Of a DNA stretch of 64,000 bases, positions 53,755 through 64,000 are shown piece after piece (positions within the stretch are counted from its first letter, which is position 1; each line of letters begins with the position of its first letter). The DNA comes from Nemertoderma westbladi. Taxonomy: Eukaryota; Xenacoelomorpha; Nemertodermatida; Nemertodermatidae. The notes below the pieces were generated by a model, which ran no database searches, was not told the origin of the DNA, and was given only the letters and a program-made list of their open reading frames with translations. The translations under genes were made by a program, and so were the position numbers. The stretch is from NCBI GenBank assembly GCA_032718475.1, contig JAUCBJ010007524.1, positions 62,001 to 126,000 of the forward strand, in the 5' to 3' direction.

Positions 53755-55651
53755 TACTCCAACAGGAACTGGTTCTATGACACCTAACCGGACATCCTGG
53801 ACTAAACCTGCATTCACAGTGTCCTGCCAATGGATTGGTACATGAATGGGGCAGTAGTGTGCTACTTGCTCAGCTTCAGGATCTACCATTAGCTTCAATG
53901 GGCGCCCATCCATTAAGGGAAGAAGTTGACACACATGCTCACATGTATTAAATGTGCTGGCCTCCCAAGTGATATTGGCTTATCAGAAATTGTTCGAGTT
54001 TCTTTTATTATTTTTTTCAGTTGCAGGATATGGCAATTTCGTGGTGGGTTTATTAGGTCTTTCTCGCCTTGGACATTGGCAATCTATTATGAGGTTGTCA
54101 TGGTTATCATGGCTTACACCGCTTGAAATAACATCCTGTTGATTTGTGTTGTCTTCCATGCTAGCCATTTTATTGGTTTCACCTATTGCAGGAAAATTGC
54201 CAGTTATCATTCCCAGGGTCTCTCTACTGATGAAAAATGTATCAGCATCTTCAGATACATTTGTTATTTGGCGAGTTTCAACCATGTTGCCGAGTTTATC
54301 TGGACCAGTGAGTCGTAAAATTGCAGCACCCGTAATATTGATTGATACCTTTATCATTGGCAGCATGCATATTCATGGAGACTGGTATTAAATATTTTAT
54401 GGTCAAACCGAGTTTGTTTATTAGATTTATGGCAATTAGACAACTTTAGCAGCCTGTGTCTGCCATTGCTAATATAGTAATTTTCTTTGGTGTGGTCGTT
54501 AGAGGAAAACCAAAGTTGATATAATCCTGACTAATGGCAGTTACTGTGAGCTGTATATAAGGTTGAGGTTTGGAGGAGCATTTTAACCAAGTATCAGATA
54601 GGTGATTGTATATATGGTGGCTGAGGACTATCATTTTTGTGGTGTGATCATGTTTAGAAGGGCTGACCTTCATTATAGCGCACAGGGTGTCAAAAACAGC
54701 GCCCTAATGGTTACAATTCTTGGATGATTTATCATTGGCTGCTTTCATTTTGTTTCAATACATCTTCTCAAAGTGATTTTCAAAACCGCTGTGTTGGCAT
54801 TTGTTACCATAGGCAGAGCATTCTTTTCATCTCATCCATGGAGGTGAACTTTTACCATGTCCTTTTTTTCTACAGTATGTACAATCCCATTCATCAATAT
54901 TGTCCTGATGCATACTCTGACTCTGACTGGGTTGATTTCTATTTTGATCCCTCAAATTATTATTTCTACTACAATTCTACTTACTTCTACTGATGCTATG
55001 GGCATCAACACTAGGTTGTGTGGTAAATAACATAGATGCAGATTGCTTCCCAGATTCTATAGCTTCAACAAACTGGAAGACTTGTTCCAGAGACATATCT
55101 TGGTTTTTATTGCCAAGTAAATCGTGTTGAATCTCGTGATCTTCCAGACCTCAACTCAATACATCGCGCATCATAGGTTCTGTATAGTTTACTTCGTTGT
55201 TACAATGTATACACATTATTATAAACTTACATATATTAACTTGGCCAGAAATCTGATCTCCAAATGAATGAACTGGCACCTCCCGGTCCTGTCGCATGTT
55301 GTGTAGGACTGTGGCGACCATCATGAGTTCTTCACGAACTGCAAGTTTTTTCATAACTTCCAGGACCTCTTGTTCTGTTGTATTTGTCATCGTACCGCCA
55401 GCAATGCGAGTCAGATCTTTTATGATTTGCTCGTCGTAGGTTTCCAGGAGTTGAACGACTTTATCAGCCCCAGACAACTTGGTAGCTACTTTGTAGTCGT
55501 TCCATCTGGATATAAAATACGACCATTCTTCGCTGGTTACCGCAGAGGAGATTGTCAGCCATTTCACTATTTCTGCCTTTGCAGTATCAGTACCGTCAGT
55601 TGAGGTACGTTCATGGGATATTGTGTGGGTTGTGATTAAGGCTGCTGCCAA
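53755..55651 (-). pseudogene. Ty3/gypsy retrotransposon gag-protease-RT fragment, decayed
   Basis: Read on the minus strand: Gag (55651-55151) with EEWSYFISRWNDYK, VQLLETYDEQIIKDLTR, LAVREELMMVA and VNYTEPMMRDVL; a CCHC-like stretch around 54880-54700 with an internal stop; the protease region with ITILAMADTGC (ending about 54446); a downstream part with LRLTGPDKLGNMVETRQITN (54366-53983); and the start of reverse transcriptase, LKLMVDPEAEQVAHYCPIHV and DVRLGVIEPVPVG (53934-53755). Order matches one element, but frames shift repeatedly and it stops at the junction with Helitron-like unit 10. No LTR is visible. Confidence 0.8.
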
Positions 55652-55673
55652 AACGGCTTCGATGTCTGGGGTT

Positions 55674-56765
55674 TTATAGGTGCATCCCTAAATTGGGCAT
55701 TTGACGATCGAAATAGGTGCTCTGAATACTCAGACAAATCCTTTTAGTTCTAACAGGATTGTTCATCCATATATATGTCATTCTTGATGTTATCGATGAC
55801 TGCTTTAGGGAAGGTATTGCCTGTTCTGGTCTGCAGGCGTTATGGATGGACTCGAGATAATGCCAAAAGCTTGGATGGTCATCCAATATTCGACGGGATC
55901 CTGACTAAAGTCTCCTTCAGGACACCATAAAAAGCGTAAACTATCCCGATCCCTCTGTAACGCCTTTAGCTGCAGAAACATGCCTTCGAGATCAGAGGCA
56001 AATGCAACAGAATATTGCCATAGTCGCAATAATATCCCCAACATAAAGTGCAGTAAGTTGGGTCCCGGCAATAGTTCTGAGTTCAGGGACTCACCTTTAT
56101 ATAGGGTGGAGCCATCGAAGACTACTCAGACTTCATTGGGTTTACCGGGTTCCAGTTCATTGGGAACTTCCTTACTTACCTTAGCACTAAAGACGTGTTT
56201 TCACCAAAGGGCCTGAACAATACCAACCTACTCTGGTGTGGATGGCATGGTCTGTAATTGCCATAGTTCTGCAGGTCATTTCTCTAATATCTCTAATGCC
56301 TCATGAGCATTTTGTCCTACAAGTAGTTGGACTAAGGGGAAATCTACCTTAAACTGAGGAATCTTATACTTACAAGCAAAGTTGTCCTCATCTCAGTTGT
56401 ATAATTCCGTTTGGCTGGCTGCGAAGTGCTTGCATGCATAAGAGCTCGATAAACCATGGAGTGTATCATATTGCATGAAACATCATCGTCTGTAAACTCA
56501 TCAGTGTAGAAATCTGTAAACTCATTGGTGTAGAAATCTATCATTTCCGAGTTAGTGTCATGTCAGTATTGTACATTACTAAACTGAATGTGTACTTTCC
56601 GGATTCTGAGTTCGTATCACTGTTGGTATGGAGCAAAGAGTGATGTTTAGCTCCACATTTGAAACACTTTGTCTCAGAGTAACAGTTGTGTCGCTGGTGT
56701 CCAGATCTTAGACAGTTGTAACACAGTCTCTTTTCAAATGCGGCCTTCCGTAAGAAGTCAGTCAT
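55674..56765 (-). pseudogene. Second BEL/Pao fragment: nucleocapsid knuckles plus part of reverse transcriptase
   Basis: Minus strand: 56765-56541 has knuckles CYNCLRSGHQRHNC and CFKCGAKHHSLLH, close relatives of those at 17042-18949. An acidic FYTDEF stretch follows. After a deletion of the protease, 56071-55805 encodes FASDLEGMFLQLKALQRDRD then SLRFLWCPEGD, the first catalytic block of BEL/Pao reverse transcriptase. A shifted frame has NDIYMDE near 55770. Several frameshifts. It retains part of the region deleted in the first copy, so the two have different deletions. Confidence 0.78.
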
Positions 56766-57151
56766 TCACTATATTCATGGATGGAATGCAATATATATAA
56801 TGGAATGTCTATATAGCATTCCAGGCTGCATCATAAATTGCATCATCATAAAGACCAAAATGTGTTTTCTGTAACCAGTACCATTTTTCAACAAACTGTG
56901 ATCAATGTAGCAATGTAGCATCCATTACAAATTTTACTGTAAAGTCACAAATTACGTTTCTTTTTTTAGGATCTAGTCATGAAGAAAACGTTGTCGTCGA
57001 ATTCACTCATCACAATTTTCACAGTATCATCATTTTGCCATTGACCATAGTGTTTCAACCGAATCTTAAGCAAGGTTGGTTTCTGGAAACTACTACTAGA
57101 ATCGGCATGCTGCATTGCAGCTGCATTTTATATATAAATAGTATATATATA

Positions 57152-58130
57152 TTAAGAATGCTGTGCTAGCTTGTCGACAAAATTGCGCTGCCACAACTCC
57201 CTATCACGCATGACATTTTCTAGATCATCCGCATCTTCAAGTCCAGTGTCCTTTAAGATGCGTCTCAAGAAAGTCATGGGCTGTTCACCATGCTTATTCA
57301 CTCCATGAGGCCGCCAAAGCACAAGATTTTGCACTGGCTGGTCCTCACGGCAAAAGCAATGTCCTGCAAAGTGTAGGTGGCTTTGTTCTAGTGTCAAGCT
57401 TGGGGGAACCATGAGACACCTCCAATGTTATATAGTGTCTGGTTGGAGATGTGTGCATTGTACTTGACACAATGAACCCGGCGTAGCATTCTTGTGAATG
57501 TGCCATCCAGAGATTTGGTGACCTTAGCAGTTAGAGCACAGCATGGATTCCCCTAGAGGAGTACTGGAACTACTGCTGCTCTAAATAATCGGACCTTATG
57601 ATTCCGATGAATTATATGTGACTTCAAAATCCTGGAATGCCCATTCAAGGCTGCCCATGCCTTTCCCGTACGTATTCGAAGGTCCTCACCTGACTTCCGG
57701 ATCCATAATCCCAGGTAACAGAAGTCGTCGACATGCTCAAGCCTACCATCCTTTAAACTTATGGTCATCCAGTCAGAGACTTGCTGAGGACGTTCAAAGT
57801 TATTTGTCAAAATTTTGGACTTAATAAAAAATGTTGGAAGCAGCCTGCTCCATTGATCTGATGAGCCGTTGTGCTCCCTCTAGTGATTCTGAGAGAACTC
57901 CTAAGTCATCCGCAAAGTCTAGATCAGTTAGGTACTTGGCAGGATTTCCTCGACTTCTGGTGCGAGTAGGTGGAGTTACAATCACCCCATCATCAATGTG
58001 ATGATCTAAGGATATGCGTCGAACATAGTCAACCACAATTATGAACAAGGAGGTCTCAAGGGAGGACTCCCCATAATACTTAAAATAGTTCTTCGTCACC
58101 GTCAACAGTAGACACTGTTGTTTCGCGGTA
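57152..58130 (-). pseudogene. RTE-like non-LTR retrotransposon, reverse transcriptase to C-terminus, decayed
   Basis: Minus strand: FIIVVDYVRRISL and KYLTDLDFADDLGVLSESLE (58105-57821), where FADD is the catalytic reverse transcriptase box. Then FCYLGLWIRKSGEDLRIRTG and KAWAALNGHSRILKS (57810-57553), then the C-terminal HFAGHCFCREDQPVQNLVLW and DADDLENVMRDRELWQ blocks (57412-57152). This order is typical of the RTE-type group. Frames differ between the pieces. The 5' half is missing. Confidence 0.75.
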
Positions 58131-58540
58131 CAAGACCATATAAATTAGACCACCATCTGTAAAATGCTCGTGTGAGTTCAGGAGTTGCACAACAGATGTC
58201 AGGATGTGCTGATTCTATATCATGCACTAGGCCTAACGGATTATGGTAGCCTGGAACTAGACCACTACAAAAACTGATGCGACAGAGCGAGGTGCCGTTA
58301 GCCTAACATTTCTCGGAGGCTGGTCCTATAACACTAATGCATTGTTTGGTTGGACATTGACATTACCGGTATTGCATTACAGTGTACATTACTGCATTAT
58401 TACATACGGATTAGTATGGATTGAGAAATTGGATAGCCTATATTTGACGTCAATGGAGGTTTGGTTTGAGAAATTAATACAGTAATATCACGTAGGCCTA
58501 CCTAATCATATCTTTGCGTTAATTATTACTAGATCCACTG

Positions 58541-58861
58541 GCCCCCAGCCACCTTCAACAAACCATCATTGCGGAGGGGCACTCAGCTAAGGGGGCGGAG
58601 CGCATTAAAAACTCTAAGTATCACGACCTAATGGACCGGGGCCATTTATTTCACCCCGTGGCCTTTGAGACCTTTGGCCGCCCTGGTCCAGAGACATCCA
58701 CCTTCCTCCGGGAGATCGGGGCTCGTCTCCACAGTGCCACCCACGAACCGCGGTCACACCAGTTTCTGCTCCAACGCCTGGAGATGGAAATTTTGGTTGG
58801 TAATGCAGCATCAGTCATGGGGACAGCAACCACGCCGACCATCGGTCTATTCAGGGACTGA
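58541..58861 (+). pseudogene. LINE-like polyprotein C-terminal tail fragment
   Basis: A plus-strand frame reads LQQTIIAEGHSAKGAERIKN, KYHDLMDRGHLFHPVAFETF, EIGARLH, EPRSHQFLLQRLEMEI and GNAASVMGT before a stop at 58859-58861. These are the blocks that follow the reverse transcriptase in a widespread family of invertebrate LINE-like polyproteins. A distant copy of the same tail is at 9262-9477. Nothing upstream encodes the polymerase. Confidence 0.65.
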
Positions 58862-59893
58862 AGAGCCGAAACCAATCGAAATGGTTGCCAATGGAGTCAC
58901 CAACGGGATGATGGCCGAAGATATTCAATACTCTATCTTATGCAATCTCAAATATTCAATGTTCGATCCCTAGATGGGGCACTGGGGCAGTACTGTTTGG
59001 GCACAGTGCTTTAAATGCTGCAGCCTAGCCCAACCCCGGCTTTCATCCTTCAGTGGTCGATTGGGAACCAAGGCAACTTGGGAAACAGAGTGGAAGGGTT
59101 TGCTGTGGAATATCACCCATGGTGGTGAACAGGCATTCCTTGGCTTAACGAGCCTAAAAGATTCTCCCATTCAAATATTCAATTCGGTACTGTACCTTCA
59201 ATTAAATATTCAATCTTAGTATTATTTCTGTGCTTCGTTATTTAATAATGTGATTAGATAAAAAAAATAAATTAATGAAATATAATTCATCTGTTAATTA
59301 TTACAAAAAAAAAATCCAACATTATATTAACATTTATATAGTTTTGAATTAAATGTTTCGAAATCAACAGTCATTCAATGAACTTATACAGCAGTGTCAT
59401 ATATCGCGTATCCCTTGGCTGCTTGGTTTAATCACTATTCTTTATTCAAGTATAACTGAATCCTGGCCCGGCGCCTTCACCCTCCACTGATAATTTAAAA
59501 TCGTAACATAACAATAATCTTTAACTAAAATATACCAAACTTGGTAAACATGTAATCTTGTCTATCGGCTAAAATAAACACAACTTGCAAAAGTTTTCCC
59601 CTATAATGTTTTTTCCTATAGAACAGGATGCAGTTTTATTTTAGTAGTAAACAAGCTGTTATTTGCGTCGATTTTCACCTGGAGAGGGAAGAATATTGAT
59701 TGCCCCCCCCCCCCCCCCCCCTGCAGTTAAGTAAGTGAAAATATTTCGGCACCATTTAATTTTATTATCACGGTCGCGCATCAAGTAGTCTGTCAAAAGA
59801 TACAATTCATTATAAACATAACAAAATTAATTATAATAATTCAAAAATATAAGGCAGATCTTCCTAAAGTTAGCTCTTTAGTCTTTAGCAATC
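58862..59893. other. Intergenic with a poly-C run
   Basis: No gene recognised. Contains several ATATTCAAT words (58922-59215) and a run of about 18-20 C at 59703-59721. Confidence 0.4.
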
Positions 59894-60460
59894 TTATACA
59901 TTTACAAGACCAGGTTTAATACTGTAATAGACTCCGTTATCCGTCTCGATCGTTTCGCTATGCACCATCTTACTGGGTTTAATAAACTCCATCGCCTTCC
60001 TGTCGTTCTCTGTTTTGTAGATTACTTCGCCATCGTCTGATCGCTTTGGTTGCGTGTTTAATACTGTAATAGACTCCGTTATCCGTCTCGATCGCTTCGC
60101 TATGCACATCTTACTGGGTTTAATAAACTCAGAAACTCCATCGCCTTCCTGTCGTTCTCTGTTTTGTAGATTACTTCGCCATCATCTGATCGCTTTGGTT
60201 GCGTGTTTAATACTGTAATAGACTCCGCCGCCATCGTATCGTTCTGGATACATTGAATAGACTCCATCAGTCCATTGTCCATCGCGATCGTTTCATTGTT
60301 ACATTTAATTGACTCCGTCGCCTCCTCGGATTAGGAATCCGGCCGGGTTTCGTAGATTCCGCCATCGTTCAGCAGTTCAGTGTTTTTAATCAAAGCCAGA
60401 ATTCCGGCACCGGCGCCACGATCAACGATTTCGGAAGTAACAGACTCCGTCAACAACACT
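59894..60460 (-). pseudogene. Decayed coding region with internal 142-149-bp repeats, unknown protein
   Basis: The minus strand keeps a protein-like frame for about 110 codons with one stop. It contains SITVLNTQPKRSDDGEVIYK then TENDRKAMEF twice, in repeats starting at plus-strand 59914 and 60056, with a third partial start at 60205. An earlier, diverged version (LIKNTELLNDGGIYETRPD) lies near 60370. The nucleotide word GACTCCGTC recurs in all units. Repeat units differ by a 7-base indel that shifts the frame, so the downstream copies are read in separate frames. No family recognised; it could be a repeat protein gene that has decayed, or part of one. Confidence 0.45.
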
Positions 60461-60734
60461 CGGGGTTTAAAAAATACAACTATCGGGCAACTTGTAACTG
60501 GGCGATCATCTATCTGATGGTTGAAAAAGACTGTCTGACAGTTGGTATCAGACTATCTGATAGTTAGCGCCCCATGGGTAAATCCTTACCCCATGGGCTG
60601 TTACCTCTCTGACTGACAGCGCAACAGCCCCTATAGGTCAACTTGGCCCTTTCTCTGGCTACATGGTATGTCGCATATTCCTACCTACATATTGCACAAT
60701 GGAAGTTTCCCGTGCGGGTTAGTGAGGCTACTTC

Positions 60735-60758
60735 CCCCCCCCCCCCCCCCCCCCCCCG
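60735..60758. repeat. Poly-C run
   Basis: About 23-24 consecutive C. With the run at 59703 and a shorter one at about 31211-31220, these are places where read length and assembly may be uncertain. Confidence 0.7.
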
Positions 60759-60867
60759 CTTGTGTAATAGGTTTGGTGCCGACCAAACCTATCATTGCTT
60801 TCTTGGGTTGCCAACATTGAATTGGCTTCCTTCTTGTTGACCGCTTTCCTATATTGCTTATAAACCC

Positions 60868-61170
60868 TCAGTAGCATTTGGGCGCTACCGTAACAGACAC
60901 TTCAAATGGTTCTGTGTCACCGTTAACAGTAGACACAAATTTTGTCGAACCATCGTATACTGATCTGATTGCTGCAATAATTTCATCACGAATCCCATAA
61001 AATGAAAGTATGCTGAACATGCGTGAGTGAGAGATTGAATCAAACGCCTTGATTGAAGAAGTCAACAAAGATAACAGCCTGTCTTTCTTTTTTGATAACT
61101 CTTCAATTATCCTCCTAAGTGCCAAAATGGTCTCCATGGTCCCACGACCTTTACGGAACCCAGTCTGATT
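60868..61170 (-). pseudogene. RTE-like reverse transcriptase fragment
   Basis: Minus strand: FRKGRGTMETILALRRIIEE, then SSIKAFDSISHSRMFSILSF, YGIRDEIIAAIRSVYDGSTK and VNGDTEPFEVSV. These are reverse transcriptase blocks 1 to 3 of RTE-type LINEs (usual FRKAFDS is SIKAFDS here). The end of this piece overlaps in homology with the start of the fragment at 57152-58130 (STVNGD versus STVDGD region), so they are two copies rather than one split element. Confidence 0.72.
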
Positions 61171-61821
61171 TACACAGGTCAGTCCCTCAATGGAACCCTG
61201 ATGTGATTTCTAGAAAAGAAGCACTAGATATTGTCTTGAACGCATCTAGTTCATCTCATACGATGAAAATCCTGATTTTATGAAGAATCATTTAGAAACT
61301 ATACTTTGCAGCATGCATTACGCTATATGGTAGCTCTGCATTGAGATGCTATGATGGCTTAACAATAAATTTTGTGCCACCATCATGTAATGTACAATAG
61401 GCTTGCTATAATGCAGCATGCATTACGAAAAATGTATGCCAGCTTGTCAATAAAATTGAACCTCCACAACTATCCCCCATGACATTCACGAGATTATCCG
61501 CATCTTGAAAACAGTCTCCGTTGCTATAGTTAAGGGTCTGTAAAAAAATAATGAAATTTAAGATGGGATTTTTCAGAATGACTACTCAACCAACTGCTTC
61601 AAAAAATCCAACTATGGTTTAGATCGGAATTTGTGGGCAAAAATATATACTCGCTCAGTCTATTATGGGGGATGGTGTATATGATATATATTATATGGAT
61701 TTTATATGATACAATTTCAAGGCGCTATCTGACTGATTGATATTGCTTTTATTCTTAAATTGTCACTTTTTCGCTCGAATATACCCCAAAATCGGAAGAA
61801 AAAGTTTCACTTTTTTCTCTA
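61171..61821. other. Intergenic, nothing recognised
   Basis: AT-rich sequence; CAGCATGCATTACG-like words occur twice (about 61309 and 61412), but no gene is supported. Confidence 0.4.
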
Positions 61822-61876
61822 GGGAAAAAAGTAATCAATAGGAATGCATTGATTTTACTTTTTTTCCCGGCGAAAA
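61822..61876. repeat. Palindromic dispersed repeat
   Basis: GGGAAAAAAGTAATCAAT and its inverted partner ending in TTTTTTTCCC (61822-61868) form a near-perfect hairpin around GGAATGC. The right arm matches 10211-10239 in inverse orientation, so this is a dispersed family. Confidence 0.55.
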
Positions 61877-62202
61877 AAGTAAAGTAAAATATTTTTGGTG
61901 GAATATTTTAAATGTATTATTTATTATGTATTAAATGTATATCACATGTATTGAAAGAGCATCGACGTAGAAAAGGTTTGAAAGTAATTTGTGCGAAATC
62001 CATTCACCCACTCAAAAGTTATTGCAACTTTAGTGCCTGCGCGGCGTACACCAAAACGGACCTCAATATCCTGTATTGGTTTATGTAGTTTAAGCAGCTC
62101 TCTAGTTACATAATAAATATTCGAGAACACTAAATTAGTTTAGCATTGAGTAAGGCAACATCGAGAGTTGAAGAATGGCCTACTATATACTATTGTTATT
62201 AT

Positions 62203-62304
62203 TATTATGTTTTATTATGTTGTTGTATTATTGTATATGTGTTGTTGTTATATTATTATGTTTTATTATGTTGTTGTATTATTGTATATGTGTTGTTGTT
62301 ATAT
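62203..62304. repeat. Two-copy 51-bp low-complexity tandem repeat
   Basis: Two copies of a unit made of TTTTATTATGTTGTTGTATT and ATTGTATATGTGTTGTTGTT. The ORFs across it, rich in Y, C and V, are a by-product. Confidence 0.7.
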
Positions 62305-62517
62305 TATTATTATGTTACTATTATTATACTATACTATATTGTATATATTAGGCCATGGTTGAAGAATAAAATAATTTGAATCGCAGTAACTATGGAAGAA
62401 ATATAGTAAAATACTACAATTCAATTTATTTTGTAACACTACTGTACTATAGTATATCGCTATGTTTTATTACAGAATTTAGCAACAAAAAAGTACCAAT
62501 TTAAGAATAAAATTACG

Positions 62518-62654
62518 TATTACATGGGAAAAAACGTGGAACAATTTTTTTTCAATTTTCTCTCGACCCTTTATTAACCTCGCTGATGCTGCACTCGGTA
62601 AATAAAATGCCTCGAGAATAATGAGAAAAAGTTCTACTTTTTTCCCATGTAATA
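62518..62654. mobile_element. 137-bp MITE-like element
   Basis: Inverted ends 62518-62542 (TATTACATGGGAAAAAACG...) and 62631-62654 (...CTTTTTTCCCATGTAATA) surround about 90 bases without coding content. The GGGAAAAAA/TTTTTTCCC arms resemble the palindrome at 61822, so both may belong to one family. Confidence 0.55.
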
Positions 62655-62802
62655 AATAATTATTATTGTATATTGGTTATGGACAGTATAATATGGTATC
62701 AAAGACTTCAGTTCCATCACTACAAAACGTATGTCATGTGACTTATATTCCAGAATAAAAGTCATTAAATAGCAAAAAAGTAGGCTAGAGTTCCGTTTGT
62801 AT

Positions 62803-62843
62803 CAAGGTGTACTAAATAACCTATAGTTATTTAGTACACCTTG
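62803..62843. repeat. Perfect 18-bp-arm hairpin
   Basis: CAAGGTGTACTAAATAAC (62803-62820) and its exact complement (62826-62843) with a 5-base loop CTATA. No U-run terminator context and no adjacent gene, so its role is unknown. Confidence 0.8.
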
Positions 62844-64000
62844 GTTTGTATTAACATTTTCAGTAAAAGTTTTTGATGCATTGCAGGACAAATTTTTATA
62901 CTAATAATAATGTATATGAATGAGTACTTGATCTTGGCAGACCTAGCTCATGAATTTTATGGTAGCTAGTATTTTTTTTAGCTTGCTAGTATTTTTTGAA
63001 AATTAAAAAATAATAAAAATGATAAAAAAAATTAATAATGTTTTTGAGTGTTTTTATTAGATATTGGTAAATGTTCTAGAACCATAGTATATTTTTATAT
63101 ATAGTGTATATAGTGTATGTTTTTATTATATTGGATCTATTGTTTTTTTTACTAGCTAGTAGGCCGCCTATTTTATGAAAATAAAAAAAAATAATTAAAA
63201 TTAATATTATTTTTAAGTGTCTTTTAGATATTGGTGAATGTTCTAAAAACGTAGTAGATATTTTTTTTAATGTACTTAGTGTTACGAAATATGGCGCTGT
63301 GTACCAATATTAGCCGTTATACAGTATAATCATTTAGATAAGCCATAATGACGCGCAATTATATTTAGATAAGGAAACTAAAATGCCCATATTTGTGAAT
63401 TTTATCCATTTTGTACAGTATGTAGTCCTACCTATGTAATTTTGTAATTAAATATAAACAAATAGTTCTACAGTAGCAAGTTTCCTATAAAATCCTTTGA
63501 TGTAAGCTTGCTGTTATTAGTATCAATAGGATTAACTGTATATTTGCTTTAATTTCTATTATATTTGCGCTAAATTAGATTTTATGTACCGTGCTTTAAG
63601 TACCGCTAAAATAAGCAACGCCAATATTACCATATATATGGTGGTAATTTGTGATTCTGAGGGGGAATAGGTTCACAATCCGGCTTCCTTATTGGCCTAG
63701 CTGCTTCCAGGTTGGTCTAATGGTATCGCAGATTGGGGAACCAATCAGAGGATTATTGCATCATCCTCGATGAATCACATATAAATTGGCTGTATTTCCG
63801 GTATGTGCGATCCATAATCTCATTCTCACTGTGTTTCTTAATCAATCTCGATGGTTACTGCAAATTAGAATCCGAACTATGATTTCTACCCTTTTTATTA
63901 ATGGTTCTATGTGATTAAGATGCGATAATCCCACGGGATTTTCTTTAGACTGTCAGACTGTTTGTGATTGCATGCGCCGTTACGGTAGCTATTCATTCTA
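62844..64000. other. Intergenic, AT-rich to window end
   Basis: Low-complexity A/T sequence to about 63260, then moderately AT-rich DNA without a supported ORF. At 62990-63060 and 63170-63250 two diverged copies of a segment occur (AAAATAATAAAAATGATAAA ... TATTGGTAAATGTTCTA). Confidence 0.4.

Noticed and set aside
57152-61170. One RTE-like element split by a 2.7-kb insertion
   Set aside because: The ends of the two fragments overlap in homology by about 50 bases rather than meeting, and no target duplication was seen; two separate copies fit better.
62146-62379. Tyrosine/cysteine-rich ORFs
   Set aside because: Low-complexity TAT/TGT repeat of 51-bp period; no gene-like composition.

Overview
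The window is AT-rich nuclear DNA from an animal, most likely a marine invertebrate. The evidence is an intact arginyl-tRNA-protein transferase (ATE1) gene of metazoan type, BEL/Pao, Ty3/gypsy, CR1-like and RTE-like retroelement genes, and an intergenic vocabulary of AGGCCT and TACCGGTA words. That word usage reminds me of echinoderm genomes, but I cannot settle the phylum from sequence alone. There are no rRNA genes, no intact tRNA genes and no CRISPR array.

Region 1, 1-9 kb: a virus-like or Polinton-like block. The window opens inside the 3' half of a family-B DNA polymerase gene. Fourteen bases after its stop codon is a splice acceptor-like site and then an exon-like ORF that reads as a diverged TATA-binding protein (TBP) core. 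Behind it lies a nest of duplications packed with antisense tRNA T-arm/B-box-like words, with a small C2H2 zinc-finger ORF on the other strand. After about 3.6 kb without genes comes an intact 528-codon minus-strand ORF of unknown function, then a foldback element (8.7-9.0 kb) and a LINE remnant.

Region 2, 11.1-24.3 kb: a single-exon, full-length ATE1 gene, two weak small ORFs, and a minus-strand BEL/Pao retrotransposon. In the BEL/Pao element gag and the nucleocapsid/protease ORF are in the same frame with a single TAA between them, and the reverse transcriptase domain is deleted.

Region 3, 24.3-53.75 kb: the main feature of the window. Ten head-to-tail units have Helitron-like ends (5' TC, 3' hairpin plus CTAG). 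Their bodies are tandem 146-147-bp monomers, and nearly every monomer carries one CTCF-like core (CCGCTAGAGGGCG and variants, including an exact CCACTAGGGGGCGC). I estimate about one hundred such cores in 23 kb, all in one orientation. The array is interrupted by a 0.2-kb palindromic insertion, a 1.2-kb terminal-inverted-repeat (TIR) insertion and a 5.7-kb TIR transposon that itself contains a CR1-like LINE lacking its reverse transcriptase.

Region 4, 53.75-64 kb: a retroelement graveyard (Ty3/gypsy, a second BEL/Pao copy, two RTE-like fragments, a LINE C-terminal tail), a decayed internally repeated coding region, two poly-C runs, and several small palindromic elements.
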